A stretch of 64,000 nucleotides of DNA from Acinetobacter haemolyticus CIP 64.3 = MTCC 9819 (GCF_000369065.1 NZ_KB849800.1:323999-387998), one strand, 5' to 3'; shown: positions 27,527-37,670, counted from the first letter of the stretch. Translations and numbers: made by a program. Notes: generated from the sequence alone by a model not told the origin.

Positions 27527-29230
27527 ATGCTGCATTATCAAATTGAATTCGACGATTATCGCCAACACCTTATTCATGTCACGCTTCGTTTTCTTGCAAA
27601 TCCAAATCAAGAGCTTTGGCTACCGACGTGGATTCCGGGCAGTTATTTAATTCGAGAGTTCTCTAAGCATATTGAATCTGTGAAAGCATCTGATGAAGCC
27701 GGACGTTTGCTCAGTATTAAAAAAACAGAGAAGAATCGTTGGCGTTTATTCAATACCGACCATGAGTTGATTACGGTTGAATATGATGTCTATGCTTATG
27801 ATCTATCTGTACGTGGTGCTTATGTTGATCAAACACGACTCTATGTCAATCCAGCCTGTGTTTGTTTGGGACTTCAGGATCAGGAGCAAGCCCCATGTGA
27901 AGTTGAGCTGTTCTTGCCAGATGAGTTGAAGCATTTTCAGATTGCTACGGGCTTAACTTCTAAAAGTTTAGTCAAAGGACGTTTTACCTTAAAAGCGGAT
28001 AATTATGATCAATTGATTGACAGTCCTTTTGAGCTAGCAGAACAAAGTCGTTTTAGTTTTGAAAGTCATGGCATTCCACATGAGTTTGTGATTTCTGGAA
28101 AACACAATACCAATTTAGAGCGTATGCAAGCAGATATTGAAAAAATCTGTCGAACTGAAATAGAGATGTTTGGTTCTGCGCCATTTCAAAACTATACCTT
28201 TATGACGATGGCGACAGGCAATAGCTATGGTGGTTTGGAACATTGCAATAGCACCAGTTTGATTACACCACGAGATGATTTGCCTAAGCTTGACGAAGCT
28301 GAAGAACCTTCAAAGGACTATCAACGTTTCTTAGGTCTATGCAGCCATGAATATTTTCACTCATGGTTAGTGAAGTTTATTCGACCAGATAACTTTGCCA
28401 ATTATGATTTACACAAAGAAGGTTACACTAGCCTATTGTGGATCTTTGAAGGTTTCACTTCTTATTATGATGATTTGATTTTATTACGTAGTGGTGTGAT
28501 TTCTCAGAAATCGTATTTAGATTTATTGAAAGGGCAAATTGATCGTTATTTGCAAAATCCAGGACGTTTCATTCAAACGGTTTCTGAGTCAAGTTTTGAT
28601 GCTTGGATTAAATTTTACCGCCAAGATGAAAATTCTAATAATGCAGGTACTAGTTACTACAATAAAGGTAGTCTAGTTGCGCTGTGTTTAGACTTTGGGC
28701 TTCGTTTACGTGGTTCTAGCTTGGATGCGTTAATGCGCCGTTTGTACGAAAATACTCAGCAGGGTATTCAAGTCAATGAGCATACAATCTTTGATTTGTG
28801 CAAAGCGCTGACAGGCGATGATTGGATTGAGCAGATTAATCACTTGATCAATACCACTGACGAACTGCCATTAGACCAATTATTACCTGAGTTTGGTTTA
28901 AGTTACGTGCTTAAAAACGAAAAAGCCTTGCCTTTTGGTTTGAAATTGCTCGATAAAACTGAAGGTGTTGTTGTGCAACAAGTACGTCGTGAAGGTGTGG
29001 CAGCTCAAGCTGGTTTATCAGCAAATGATGTCATTATTGCGATTGATGGTGTTAAGGCTTCGGAAAAGCTTCTGGCGAAATATGCAAAACAGCAAGGTAC
29101 ATATACGGTTTATGCTTTCCGCCGAGATGAGCTATTAACATTTGAGTTGAATGGTGGGGAAAATCCATTGACTACAGTTGATTTAAATGTTGAAGACCAA
29201 GCCAAACTTGATACTTGGTTAGCATCTTGA
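27527..29230 (+). CDS. M61 family metallopeptidase with PDZ domain
   Basis: A 567-residue zinc peptidase of the glycyl-aminopeptidase (M61) family. The N-terminal beta domain is followed by a thermolysin-like catalytic domain with HEYFH at residues 274-278 and the downstream Glu in EGFTSYYDD. A PDZ domain occupies about 480-545 (GVVVQQVRREGVAAQAGLSA). There is no evident signal peptide, so it is probably cytoplasmic. It is a single gene followed by a long terminator hairpin. Confidence 0.92.
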   Translation: MLHYQIEFDDYRQHLIHVTLRFLANPNQELWLPTWIPGSYLIREFSKHIESVKASDEAGRLLSIKKTEKNRWRLFNTDHELITVEYDVYAYDLSVRGAYVDQTRLYVNPACVCLGLQDQEQAPCEVELFLPDELKHFQIATGLTSKSLVKGRFTLKADNYDQLIDSPFELAEQSRFSFESHGIPHEFVISGKHNTNLERMQADIEKICRTEIEMFGSAPFQNYTFMTMATGNSYGGLEHCNSTSLITPRDDLPKLDEAEEPSKDYQRFLGLCSHEYFHSWLVKFIRPDNFANYDLHKEGYTSLLWIFEGFTSYYDDLILLRSGVISQKSYLDLLKGQIDRYLQNPGRFIQTVSESSFDAWIKFYRQDENSNNAGTSYYNKGSLVALCLDFGLRLRGSSLDALMRRLYENTQQGIQVNEHTIFDLCKALTGDDWIEQINHLINTTDELPLDQLLPEFGLSYVLKNEKALPFGLKLLDKTEGVVVQQVRREGVAAQAGLSANDVIIAIDGVKASEKLLAKYAKQQGTYTVYAFRRDELLTFELNGGENPLTTVDLNVEDQAKLDTWLAS

Positions 29231-29300
29231 TCAAAGGATCGTAGACACAACTTCCGATGAAGTATTCGTAATTCTATTATTTCAGGAAAAATCTAGATTA

Positions 29301-29344
29301 CAGCCTTCAGGTTAGATACATCGTCTAATTTGAAGGCTGCTTTT
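29301..29344 (+). terminator. Terminator after the M61 peptidase gene
   Basis: CAGCCTTCA/TGAAGGCTG arms, extended by GU pairs and TTAGA/TCTAA, then TTTT. About 16 bp of near-continuous stem. Confidence 0.85.
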
Positions 29345-29386
29345 CTATGATTCAATCTTCGCAAATATATATAGATTAGGATGAGG

Positions 29387-29785
29387 TTAATTACCACGAT
29401 AAGTTGAATAACCATAAGGGCTAATTAAAAGTGGAATATGGTAATGTTCAAGTTTTCCATCTATAGAGAAAATGACTGGCACTTCTGGAAAAAATGAACT
29501 CTGCTTGTGCTGTTCAAACCATTCTCCTGTTTTGAACGTGACTTTATAAATCCCTTTTTGAAGTGGTGAGTCTTTGGGATATAAATCCGTAATACGTCCT
29601 TGCTGATTAGTTATATTGTTATTGAGCACTTTCCATTGATTATTTTCTTGTTTTTCCAGAATAACCTTAACCCCAGCAGAAGGGAGCCCATTTTCTAAGT
29701 TGAGCACATGTACACTTAGTGGATTTTGAGCAAAGCTAAAAGAAGAAAGAGTCATAGCGACTAATGGAACGAAAACTTTCATCAT
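29387..29785 (-). CDS. uraH: Periplasmic 5-hydroxyisourate hydrolase-like (transthyretin family) protein
   Basis: It has 132 residues from the first of two adjacent ATGs (29783-29785), with AGGA eight bases upstream. A signal peptide (MMKVFVPLVAMTLSSFSFA) precedes a transthyretin-like domain: LSVHVLNLENG at the start, QGRITDL, and the C-terminal HYHIPLLISPYGYSTYRG, which carries the family His and YRG motif (normally YRGS, here YRGN). HIUases hydrolyse 5-hydroxyisourate in urate breakdown. The signal peptide and lack of neighbouring purine genes mean the substrate should be treated as inferred. Confidence 0.82.
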   Translation of the reverse strand: MMKVFVPLVAMTLSSFSFAQNPLSVHVLNLENGLPSAGVKVILEKQENNQWKVLNNNITNQQGRITDLYPKDSPLQKGIYKVTFKTGEWFEQHKQSSFFPEVPVIFSIDGKLEHYHIPLLISPYGYSTYRGN

Positions 29786-30087
29786 TTGATCTATCCTGAA
29801 ATAAAAAAAACTAATTTTAATCATTTGGTAAAAAATAAGTTTAAAAAGTGTAAATAAAACTAGAGTCGAATATTCAGATTGATTTCGATCACTTATGATC
29901 GGAAGTCGTTCTAAATAAAATGTTGAGCTGAAACTCTCATCAATCTAAGTCTTGAACCCGAACAAATAATATTCGTTTTGTAGTATTTCGTATTGAAATG
30001 TCGTTATCTCGATATATTGCATTGACTGAGAAGTGATCAGTACTGATACTGAACCGTACCGGGTTTGTCGGAGACTTTTTATTTAAG

Positions 30088-30990
30088 TTAGGCCACCTGA
30101 CCTAACGGATTAATTTTATCATAGTACATTGCTTCAAAATCAAAAGGTGGCACATAACCTAGTGCACTATGTACACGCTCTTTATTGAACCAATCTACCC
30201 AATTTAATGTCGCAAGTTGTACATCCGCTAAACCTTGCCAATCTGCTTTTAAATATTCAATCACCTCTGTTTTGTATAAGCCATTCACTGTTTCAGCCAA
30301 AGCATTATCGTATGAATCACCGGTCGTACCGACTGATGCTCGTAAATTTGCTGCTTCTAAACGATTGGTATAGCGAATGGAAAGATATTGAACCCCTCTG
30401 TCACTATGGTGAATCACATTCTTTGGCATGTCTCGAGCATGTAACGCTTGCTCAAGTGCATCGAGCACCATATCTGTATTCATCCGTGTCGATACTTTCC
30501 ATCCAACAATTGCTCGTGAGAAGACATCAATAATAAATGCAGTATAAACCCAGCCTGAATTTGTTTGAATATACGTGAAGTCAGCGACCCATAGCTGGTC
30601 AGGATGATCAGCACTAAAATTGCGTTTCACCAAGTCATCTGCTCGTTTTTGATCCTCTCGGCTACGGGTAGTTTGTTTATTCTTACCACGCCAAACACCT
30701 TGTATACCTAGTTTTTGCATCAATCGAGCAACTGTACAGCGAGCAATAACATAGCCTTCACGTTTCAATTTTTGCCAAACTTTACGCACACCATATCGAC
30801 CTGAACTTTCCTTCCAAATTCGTTTAATTTGTTCAGCATGATGCAAGTCATGTAGATCTCGCTTTGCTCGATGTTCTGGGTTTTCAACGAAATCTAGTGT
30901 TCGATAATAGGTAGAAGCCGCGATCGGTAAAATCCTGCAAATCGCCTCAACACCATATAACGCCTTATTGTTATGGATGAAATCTACCAT
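30088..30990 (-). CDS. IS3 family transposase OrfB
   Basis: A 300-residue rve/DDE integrase-fold protein. It has an HTH_21-type start (MVDFIHNNKALYGVEAICRIL), then the catalytic core with LWVADFTYIQ (first Asp), IHHSDRGVQYLS (second) and DNALAETVNGLYKTEVI (Glu). Its ATG overlaps the orfA stop by one base (TAATG), so it may be made by coupling or as an OrfAB fusion through frameshifting. Confidence 0.94.
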   Translation of the reverse strand: MVDFIHNNKALYGVEAICRILPIAASTYYRTLDFVENPEHRAKRDLHDLHHAEQIKRIWKESSGRYGVRKVWQKLKREGYVIARCTVARLMQKLGIQGVWRGKNKQTTRSREDQKRADDLVKRNFSADHPDQLWVADFTYIQTNSGWVYTAFIIDVFSRAIVGWKVSTRMNTDMVLDALEQALHARDMPKNVIHHSDRGVQYLSIRYTNRLEAANLRASVGTTGDSYDNALAETVNGLYKTEVIEYLKADWQGLADVQLATLNWVDWFNKERVHSALGYVPPFDFEAMYYDKINPLGQVA

Positions 30991-31307
30991 TATTTGTGTG
31001 GGCGGTCGAGCTCCGCCTGGGCGAAAAAAGCGGCTGCTTTACGTAGAATTTCGTTAGCACGTTGCAGTTCTTTATTTTCACGTTCGAGTTGTTTAATACG
31101 TTCTTGATCTGAAAGTTGCTGTACTTTAATTGGGTTTTGTTTATCTAAATATTTTTGATACCAAACACGTAGAGTTTCAGGAGTACAACCTATCTTGGGA
31201 GCAATAGCGGTGATCGCAGCCCAATTCGATGGATAATCTTTCTCGGATTCAATCAATAATTGAACCGCTCTTTCTCTGATTTCAGGGGTATATTTTACTT
31301 TTTTCAT
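30990..31307 (-). CDS. IS3 family transposase OrfA
   Basis: A 105-residue DNA-binding protein: a helix-turn-helix domain (YTPEIRERAVQLLIES ... CTPETLRVW) followed by a leucine-zipper-like coiled coil (LERENKELQRANEILRKA) used for multimerisation. Confidence 0.94.
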   Translation of the reverse strand: MKKVKYTPEIRERAVQLLIESEKDYPSNWAAITAIAPKIGCTPETLRVWYQKYLDKQNPIKVQQLSDQERIKQLERENKELQRANEILRKAAAFFAQAELDRPHK

Positions 31308-31573
31308 CGGGACATTCTCTCAGAAAGCTTGGTCTCCGACAAACCCGGTACGGTTCATACTCTCATGTTTTACTTAAGCTAACCGATTTGCAGGAGATAA
31401 AACTCCAACTTGCTACTACTATTTCGTAGCGAAATGTCGTTATCACTGGATATTGCGTTGACTGAGATGCGATCAGGGCTGATACTCTCAGGGTTTTATT
31501 TAAGCACATCGGTTCTTAGGGGTTGGGCCACAAGTTCGACCCTCAAAACTCAATCCAACACAAGGGGCTATAT

Positions 31574-33805
31574 ATGGCTAGTGGGAAGTCAACAATCATT
31601 TACACACTGACTGATGAGGCGCCACTGTTGGCGACCTATTCGCTACTGCCAATCATTGAGACTTTTACTAAGCCTGCAGGCATCGAGATCGTTAAAAGTG
31701 ATATCTCTGTTGCTGCACGGGTACTTGCAGAGTTTTCGGATTACCTAAATGACGAACAGAAGGTAACGAATAATCTTGCAGAACTTGGTCGTCGTACTCA
31801 GGATCCTGATACAAATATTATCAAACTTCCAAATATCAGTGCTTCTGTAGCGCAGTTAACCTCATGCATAAAAGAGCTGCAGTCTAAGGGCTATGCAATT
31901 CCTGATTATCCTGAAAATCCAACAACTGAGGAAGAAAAGGAAATCAAGGCGCGTTATGGTAAATGTCTTGGTTCAGCGGTAAATCCAGTTTTACGCGAAG
32001 GTAACTCTGATCGTCGTGCGCCTGCGGCTGTTAAAAACTATGCGAAAAAACACCCGCACTCAATGAGCGAGTGGAAGCAATGGTCACAAACTCACGTTTC
32101 TCATATGGATGAAGGCGACTTTTACCACGGTGAAAAGTCGATGACACTTGACCGTGCACGTAATGTAAAAATGGAACTCATCACCAAAAGTGGTGAAACC
32201 ATCGTGCTTAAGCCAAAAGTTGCGTTACAAGATGGTGAAATCATTGATTCAATGTTCATGAGCAAAAAGGCGCTTTGCGACTTTTATGAAAAAGAACTTG
32301 AAGATTGTCGTGAAGCGGGCATTTTGTTCTCTTTACACGTAAAAGCGACCATGATGAAGGTGTCACACCCAATCGTATTTGGTCACTGCGTGAAAATTTA
32401 CTACAAAGATGCGTTTGAAAAGCACGGCAAATTATTCGATGAGTTAGGCATTAACGTGAATAACGGTATGGCTGGTCTTTATGAAAAGATTGAGACATTG
32501 CCGACTTCTTTGCGTGAAGAAATCATCGAAGACTTACATGCTTGCCAAGAGCACCGTCCTGCACTTGCAATGGTTGATTCTGCAAAAGGTATTACCAATT
32601 TCCATTCACCAAATGATGTGATTGTGGATGCATCTATGCCTGCAATGATTCGTGGTGGCGGTAAAATGTGGGGTGCTGATGGTAAACCGTACGATTGTAA
32701 AGCAGTAATGCCTGAGTCAACGTTCGCACGTATCTACCAAGAAATGATCAATTTCTGTAAGTGGAATGGTAACTTTGATCCACGTACGATGGGTACTGTG
32801 CCAAACGTCGGTTTGATGGCGCAAAAGGCAGAAGAATACGGTTCACACGATAAAACGTTTGAAATTGCAGAAGCGGGTGTTGCCAACATCACTGATCTTG
32901 AAACAGGTGAAGTGTTGATGTCTCAAAATGTTGAGGAAGGTGATATCTGGCGCATGTGTCAGGTGAAAGACGCACCAATTCGTGATTGGGTGAAACTTGC
33001 AGTAACACGTGCACGTAACTCTGGTATGCCTGCGATTTTCTGGCTTGACCCATACCGCCCACACGAAAATGAACTGATCAAGAAAGTTGAAAAATACTTG
33101 AAAGATCATGACACTGAAGGTTTAGATATTCAAATCATGTCGCAAGTACGTGCAATGCGTTATACGCTTGAGCGTGTAGCGCGTGGTTTGGATACGATTT
33201 CTGTGACGGGTAATATTCTTCGTGATTACTTAACTGATTTATTCCCAATCATGGAATTGGGTACTTCTGCGAAAATGTTGTCTATCGTGCCGTTAATGGC
33301 GGGTGGTGGCATGTATGAAACAGGTGCGGGTGGTTCAGCACCGAAACATGTACAGCAGTTAGTTGAAGAAAACCACTTACGTTGGGATTCCCTTGGTGAG
33401 TTCCTTGCATTGGCTGTGTCTTTAGAAGAACTTGGTATCAAAGAAGACAATAACCGTGCAAAATTGCTTGCCAAGACACTTGATCAAGCGACAGGAAAAT
33501 TGTTGGATAACGACAAGTCTCCATCACGTCGTACAGGTGAACTTGATAACCGTGGTAGTCATTTCTATTTAGCGTTGTATTGGTCAGAAGCATTAGCTGC
33601 TCAAGATGAAGATGCTGAGTTAAAAGCGAAGTTTGCTCCTCTAGCAAAAGCACTCGCTGAAAATGAACAAAAAATTCTTGCTGAATTAAGTGAAGTGCAG
33701 GGTAAAGCTGCTGATATCGGTGGTTACTATGCAGTTGATCCAGCGAAAGTAAGTGCTGTAATGCGTCCAAGTGCAACACTTAATGCTACGCTTGAAATAG
33801 TTTAA
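31574..33805 (+). CDS. icd: Monomeric NADP-dependent isocitrate dehydrogenase (IDH-II type)
   Basis: A 743-residue single-chain enzyme that oxidatively decarboxylates isocitrate to 2-oxoglutarate with NADP+. Family blocks are clear: [20 protein letters not shown] near the start, [38 protein letters not shown], and [26 protein letters not shown] in the C-terminal half. The ATG at 31574 has AGGGG six bases upstream; earlier in-frame codons lie in the leader. Unrelated in sequence to the dimeric enzyme encoded at 36268. The upstream leader (29980-31520) has been rearranged by IS3, so expression may be altered. Confidence 0.95.
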   Translation: MASGKSTIIYTLTDEAPLLATYSLLPIIETFTKPAGIEIVKSDISVAARVLAEFSDYLNDEQKVTNNLAELGRRTQDPDTNIIKLPNISASVAQLTSCIKELQSKGYAIPDYPENPTTEEEKEIKARYGKCLGSAVNPVLREGNSDRRAPAAVKNYAKKHPHSMSEWKQWSQTHVSHMDEGDFYHGEKSMTLDRARNVKMELITKSGETIVLKPKVALQDGEIIDSMFMSKKALCDFYEKELEDCREAGILFSLHVKATMMKVSHPIVFGHCVKIYYKDAFEKHGKLFDELGINVNNGMAGLYEKIETLPTSLREEIIEDLHACQEHRPALAMVDSAKGITNFHSPNDVIVDASMPAMIRGGGKMWGADGKPYDCKAVMPESTFARIYQEMINFCKWNGNFDPRTMGTVPNVGLMAQKAEEYGSHDKTFEIAEAGVANITDLETGEVLMSQNVEEGDIWRMCQVKDAPIRDWVKLAVTRARNSGMPAIFWLDPYRPHENELIKKVEKYLKDHDTEGLDIQIMSQVRAMRYTLERVARGLDTISVTGNILRDYLTDLFPIMELGTSAKMLSIVPLMAGGGMYETGAGGSAPKHVQQLVEENHLRWDSLGEFLALAVSLEELGIKEDNNRAKLLAKTLDQATGKLLDNDKSPSRRTGELDNRGSHFYLALYWSEALAAQDEDAELKAKFAPLAKALAENEQKILAELSEVQGKAADIGGYYAVDPAKVSAVMRPSATLNATLEIV

Positions 33806-33843
33806 GACAGACTACAGAACTGACAAATTTGTTGGTGAAGTTG

Positions 33844-33872
33844 AAAAACCGATACGAAAGTATCGGTTTTTT
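33844..33872 (+). terminator. Terminator after monomeric icd
   Basis: An AAAACCGATAC/GTATCGGTTTT stem with a GAAA tetraloop and a T-run. Confidence 0.92.
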
Positions 33873-33919
33873 ATTAAGATGGATCAAATTTTTAGATTGT
33901 TTAGGTTTTAAAGTAAAAG

Positions 33920-34006
33920 ATGGAACAAACTCGGGCTGATGCACATTTCTATGCTTTGATAGCTGCTTTTTTCTTGCTCCATCTAGCCTATTTTATGGTT
34001 TCGGAA
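33920..34006 (+). pseudogene. Possible 5' fragment of a small membrane protein gene cut by IS5
   Basis: An ATG opens a 29-codon frame (MEQTRADAHFYALIAAFFLL, then HLAYFMVSE) that looks like a charged start plus a membrane helix and runs into the IS5-family element at 34007. AT-rich sequence after the IS (35046-35208) encodes another hydrophobic stretch ending FIKCIFDIYSFVL. Whether the two were one gene cannot be decided, since there is no target duplication. No recognised family. Confidence 0.3.
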
Positions 34007-35045
34007 GGCTTTGTTGCACAAACCTATCTGTAAAAGCTTTTTCAGCGATATAATTTTCAAATGAAGAAGCCTACACACAAAATCTACCGCACAACCAATT
34101 GGCCCGCATATAACCGAGCACTCATGAGTCGCGGAAATATTGCCATTTGGTTTGATCCTGCTACGCAATGGTATGCTCCATCAAAAGGCAAACAAGGGCG
34201 AAATCAAACCTACTCCGACGCAGCTATCCAATGCTGCTTAATGATTAAATCCTTATTCCGTCTATCTTTACGTATGGTCACTGGCTTTGTGCAAAGTCTG
34301 ATTAAACTTTGTGGATTAAATTGGACCGCACCAGATTACAGTACGCTTTGTAGAAGACAAAAGCATATTGATATTGCAATCAGCTACCAAAAAAGTAGCG
34401 ATGGGCTGCATCTACTCATAGACTCTACAGGCATGAAGTTTCTAGGTGAGGGCGAATGGAAACGCAAGAAACATGGACCTGAATATCGTCGCCAATGGCG
34501 TAAACTACATATTGGTATAGATGCTGAAACCCTTCAAATACGCGCTATTCAACTCACTACAAATAATGTCAGTGATTCACAAGTGCTTGGTGATTTACTC
34601 GATCAGATTCCACAAGATGAGCAGATTGACTCTGTTTATACCGATGGAGCTTATGACACCAAGCAATGCCGTCAGGTCATTGCAGATCGGCAAGCGCATG
34701 CGGTGATTCCACCTAGAAAAAATGCGAAACCATGGAAAGATACAAAGATCAGCTCGCTAGAACGAAATGAATTACTTCGAACAGTTAAACGTTTAGGCAG
34801 GAGACTATGGAAAAAATGGTCAGGCTATCATCGACGAAGTTTGGTGGAAACCAAGATGCATTGCATTAAATTATTAGGCGATAAATTAATGGCAAGAAGC
34901 TTTCCTAGTCAGGTGAATGAAATTCATGCACGTGTAGCAGTCCTCAACAGGTTTACGGAATTAGGTCGACCACTTACCCAAGTTACGCCTTAAATTTGGC
35001 TCAATTAGGGGCGCTTTGCATTTCAAATCTTTGTGCAACAAAACC
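34007..35045 (+). mobile_element. IS5-family (IS903-group, IS17-like) insertion sequence, about 1039 bp
   Basis: The ends are GGCTTTGTTGCACAAA (left) and the reverse complement of GGTTTTGTTGCACAAA (right), typical for IS5/IS903-group elements of Acinetobacter. The length resembles IS17. The 9 bases on each side (GTTTCGGAA and ACTCTCTGT) differ, so no target duplication remains. This suggests later recombination or deletion next to the element. Confidence 0.85.
34061..34993 (+). CDS. IS5 family transposase
   Basis: A 310-residue DDE transposase with full-length motifs: an N-terminal DUF4372/IS903-type region, LIDSTGMKFLGEGEW (first Asp), SVYTDGAYDTKQC (second Asp) and HRRSLVETKMHCIKLLGDKL (Glu region, YREK-like). 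The frame is intact, so it is potentially active. Confidence 0.93.
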   Translation: MKKPTHKIYRTTNWPAYNRALMSRGNIAIWFDPATQWYAPSKGKQGRNQTYSDAAIQCCLMIKSLFRLSLRMVTGFVQSLIKLCGLNWTAPDYSTLCRRQKHIDIAISYQKSSDGLHLLIDSTGMKFLGEGEWKRKKHGPEYRRQWRKLHIGIDAETLQIRAIQLTTNNVSDSQVLGDLLDQIPQDEQIDSVYTDGAYDTKQCRQVIADRQAHAVIPPRKNAKPWKDTKISSLERNELLRTVKRLGRRLWKKWSGYHRRSLVETKMHCIKLLGDKLMARSFPSQVNEIHARVAVLNRFTELGRPLTQVTP

Positions 35046-35232
35046 ACTCTCTGTAAATTTTTCGATCCTGATTTATTGGTATAAAATTTTTCAAGAAAGA
35101 CAGGTAAATAAATATAAATATGATTACTTGATAATTTATGGTTCTCCCTTACTTATGTTTGGTTATTTCATAAAATGCATTTTTGATATTTATTCTTTTG
35201 TATTATGAATCTTTAGTTGTTTATTAGATGTT

Positions 35233-35258
35233 TTAAAGCCCACATTCATGGGCTTTAA
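35233..35258 (-). terminator. Terminator for the rluE-type gene
   Basis: A TTAAAGCCCA/TGGGCTTTAA stem with a 6-base loop, 13 bases beyond the stop on the minus strand. Confidence 0.75.
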
Positions 35259-35270
35259 CTTAATTAGAGA

Positions 35271-36074
35271 TTAACGGCTATTACGACTACGTCCACGCGG
35301 TGCTTTAGTATTTGGTCGAGTTGTACCATTGGTCTTGCGACGTGGCTTTTCACTTTCATCCATTTGCCAAATACGCTTGGTGCCTGATTTTTTCTTATTC
35401 GGGTCTTTCTTGTCGCCTTCTTTTTTCTTTTGATGCATAGGCTTGCCGCCAGTCCCGCCTGGTTTCTTCACATAAGAGCGAGAACGGTAAGGCTTGTCCT
35501 CAGGCAGGTCTTTAAAATCAGGGAAAAGCAACGGCTCGATTTCAGTTTGTTCGCCCGGTTGTAAACCTAGACGGATCAAATTGATTGAACCAATTTGAGT
35601 ACGGATAAGACGTAAGGTAGGGAACCCAACAGCGGCAGTCATACGGCGAACTTGACGATTACGACCTTCACAAATTTGCAGTTCTATCCAGCTCGTCGGA
35701 ATGCTTGCGCGATAGCGGACAGGAGGATCACGATCCCATAACCATTCTGGTTCATCAACTTTCATCGCTTTAGCAGGTAAGGTCATACCATCCGCAAGTT
35801 CGACACCATTACGAAGTTGCTCCAAAGCTTCTTCGGTAACATCGCCATCAACTTGGGCTAAATAAGTTTTATATTTTTTATTGCTTGGATGAGTGATGAA
35901 CTGATTTAAACCTCCATGATCGGTCAGAAACATCAAACCTTCAGAATCTAAATCTAAACGACCTGCAATTCGCAACTCAGGATCTTTGATAAAACTTGAA
36001 ACCGTTAGATGTGCTTCATCTTCCCGAAACTGTGACAAGACATCATAAGGTTTGTTGAAGACAACTATTTTCAT
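35271..36074 (-). CDS. rluE: 23S rRNA pseudouridine synthase, RluE-type
   Basis: A 267-residue RsuA/RluE-family enzyme without an S4 domain. It starts directly with the synthase domain (VVFNKPYDVLSQF). The catalytic Asp is D41 in AGRLDLDSEGL, and the ICEGRNRQVRRM motif follows. RluE modifies U2457 of 23S rRNA. A long, very basic tail (about 200-267, rich in K, R, G and P) extends beyond the E. coli enzyme and could help bind RNA. A single gene with its own terminator. Confidence 0.9.
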   Translation of the reverse strand: MKIVVFNKPYDVLSQFREDEAHLTVSSFIKDPELRIAGRLDLDSEGLMFLTDHGGLNQFITHPSNKKYKTYLAQVDGDVTEEALEQLRNGVELADGMTLPAKAMKVDEPEWLWDRDPPVRYRASIPTSWIELQICEGRNRQVRRMTAAVGFPTLRLIRTQIGSINLIRLGLQPGEQTEIEPLLFPDFKDLPEDKPYRSRSYVKKPGGTGGKPMHQKKKEGDKKDPNKKKSGTKRIWQMDESEKPRRKTNGTTRPNTKAPRGRSRNSR

Positions 36075-36267
36075 AGAGAAATACTACTTTTGGATTATGG
36101 GGTATTTGGTGAATATATGCTTTTATTTTATCGGGAAATGCGGTTATTTCTCATATAAATCAAAAAACATATTGGATTGGATTAAACTAATTCACAGTAT
36201 AAAAAATAAAGTATGCCATAAGAAGGTATACATTTACTCGCAAGTTACATGAGGGAGAGCCTATACA

Positions 36268-37524
36268 ATGGGTTATCAGAAGATCGTGGTTCCTGCAGAT
36301 GGCGATAAAATTACCGTAAATGCAGACCTGTCACTGAATGTTCCAAATCATCCAATCATTCCTTTCATCGAAGGCGACGGTATTGGTGTAGATATTACAC
36401 CAGCAATGAAAGCAGTTGTAGATGCTGCTGTTCTAAAAGCGTACGGTGGCAAACGTTCGATTGAATGGATGGAAGTCTATTGTGGTGAAAAGGCCGATAA
36501 GATTTACGGTAATTATATGCCAGAAGAGACATTTGATGCACTACGTGAATTCATTGTTTCGATCAAAGGTCCTTTAACGACACCTGTTGGTGGTGGCATT
36601 CGCTCTTTAAATGTTGCCTTGCGTCAAGAACTAGATTTGTATGTATGTGTGCGACCTGTACGCTGGTTTGAGGGCGTTCCTTCACCAGTACAGCATCCTG
36701 AATTAACAGATATGGTGATTTTCCGTGAAAACTCGGAAGATATTTATGCTGGGATTGAATGGAAAGCCGACTCTCCTGAAGCGAAGAAAGTGATTAAGTT
36801 TCTCAAAGAAGAAATGGGTGTGACCAAAATTCGTTTCCCTGAGGGTTGTGGTATTGGTATCAAACCTGTCTCAAAAGAGGGGACGCAACGCTTGGTTCGA
36901 AAAGCAATTCAGTTTGCGATCGATAATGATAAGCCTTCTGTGACTTTGGTGCATAAAGGCAACATCATGAAGTATACCGAAGGTGCGTTTAAAGAGTGGG
37001 GCTATGAGCTTGCAATCGAGCGTTTTGGCGGTGAACTGCTGGATGGTGGTCCTTGGGTTAAAATTAAAAACCCTAAAACGGGCAAAGACATTATTATTAA
37101 AGACGTGATTGCTGATGCATTCTTACAACAAATCCTGATGCGTCCAGCGGATTATTCAGTCATTGCCACATTAAACCTGAATGGTGACTATATTTCTGAT
37201 GCTCTGGCGGCAGAAGTTGGCGGGATAGGTATAGCGCCCGGTGCAAATATTGGTGGCGCGATTGCAGTTTATGAAGCAACACATGGAACTGCGCCAAAGT
37301 ATGCTGGACAAGATAAAGTCAATCCGGGTTCGATTATTCTTTCTGCTGAAATGATGTTACGAGATATGGGCTGGACCGAAGCCGCTGATTTAATTATCAA
37401 AGGTGTTTCAGGAGCAATTGCGGCAAAAACCGTAACTTATGATTTTGAGCGTCTAATGCCAAATGCAACCTTATTACGCTGCTCAGAGTTTGGTCGAGCC
37501 ATTATTGAGCATATGGAAGAGTAA
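36268..37524 (+). CDS. icd: Dimeric NADP-dependent isocitrate dehydrogenase (IDH-I type)
   Basis: A 418-residue enzyme of the isocitrate/isopropylmalate dehydrogenase family. [17 protein letters not shown] opens it. The substrate-binding [26 protein letters not shown] contains the serine phosphorylated by AceK in E. coli. [36 protein letters not shown] and the NADP-binding [20 protein letters not shown] follow. An AGGGAGAG ribosome site precedes the ATG. The second isocitrate dehydrogenase in the window, about 2.5 kb from the monomeric one. Confidence 0.95.
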   Translation: MGYQKIVVPADGDKITVNADLSLNVPNHPIIPFIEGDGIGVDITPAMKAVVDAAVLKAYGGKRSIEWMEVYCGEKADKIYGNYMPEETFDALREFIVSIKGPLTTPVGGGIRSLNVALRQELDLYVCVRPVRWFEGVPSPVQHPELTDMVIFRENSEDIYAGIEWKADSPEAKKVIKFLKEEMGVTKIRFPEGCGIGIKPVSKEGTQRLVRKAIQFAIDNDKPSVTLVHKGNIMKYTEGAFKEWGYELAIERFGGELLDGGPWVKIKNPKTGKDIIIKDVIADAFLQQILMRPADYSVIATLNLNGDYISDALAAEVGGIGIAPGANIGGAIAVYEATHGTAPKYAGQDKVNPGSIILSAEMMLRDMGWTEAADLIIKGVSGAIAAKTVTYDFERLMPNATLLRCSEFGRAIIEHMEE

Positions 37525-37540
37525 ATATCCAGTGAACAAG

Positions 37541-37568
37541 AGGATGGTGCACCATCCTTTTTATTTTT
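37541..37568 (+). terminator. Terminator after dimeric icd
   Basis: An AGGATGG/CCATCCT stem around TGCA followed by a T-rich run. Confidence 0.88.
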
Positions 37569-37670
37569 ATGGGTTGTCTTTATTGAGTCTACGTTTATTT
37601 GACTTAGACAATGTCGAGCACTCTTGAGCAATGTTATGTTATTTGCTCATTCACCTAATATCATACTCAC

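Larger units (their letters stand above)
30050..31357 (-). mobile_element. IS3-family insertion sequence (1308 bp)
   Basis: Perfect 26-bp inverted repeats begin TGAACCGTACCGGGTTTG (30050 inward and 31357 inward). Three-base direct repeats TAC flank it (30047-30049 and 31358-31360), a normal IS3-family duplication. It carries orfA and orfB on the minus strand and splits the first leader unit of the downstream icd gene. Confidence 0.93.
29980..31520 (+). promoter_or_regulatory. Two similar structured leader units upstream of monomeric icd, first one split by IS3
   Basis: Unit A (29980-30049, resumed at 31361-31393 after the IS) and unit B (31416-31520) align over about 100 bases at roughly 80% identity by eye. 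Both contain an ATTTC.../...GAAAT hairpin followed by GTCGTTATC. Both then have a nested hairpin with a TGAGA/TCTCA outer stem and ATCA/TGAT inner stem. Unit B ends 53 bases before the icd ATG. The 303-base gap before IS3 (29786-30049) otherwise holds no gene. Either cis-acting RNA or paired operators are possible. Confidence 0.5.

Noticed and set aside
34007..35045. Target duplication for the IS5-family element
   Set aside because: The nine bases on each side do not match in any small shift that keeps the inverted ends.
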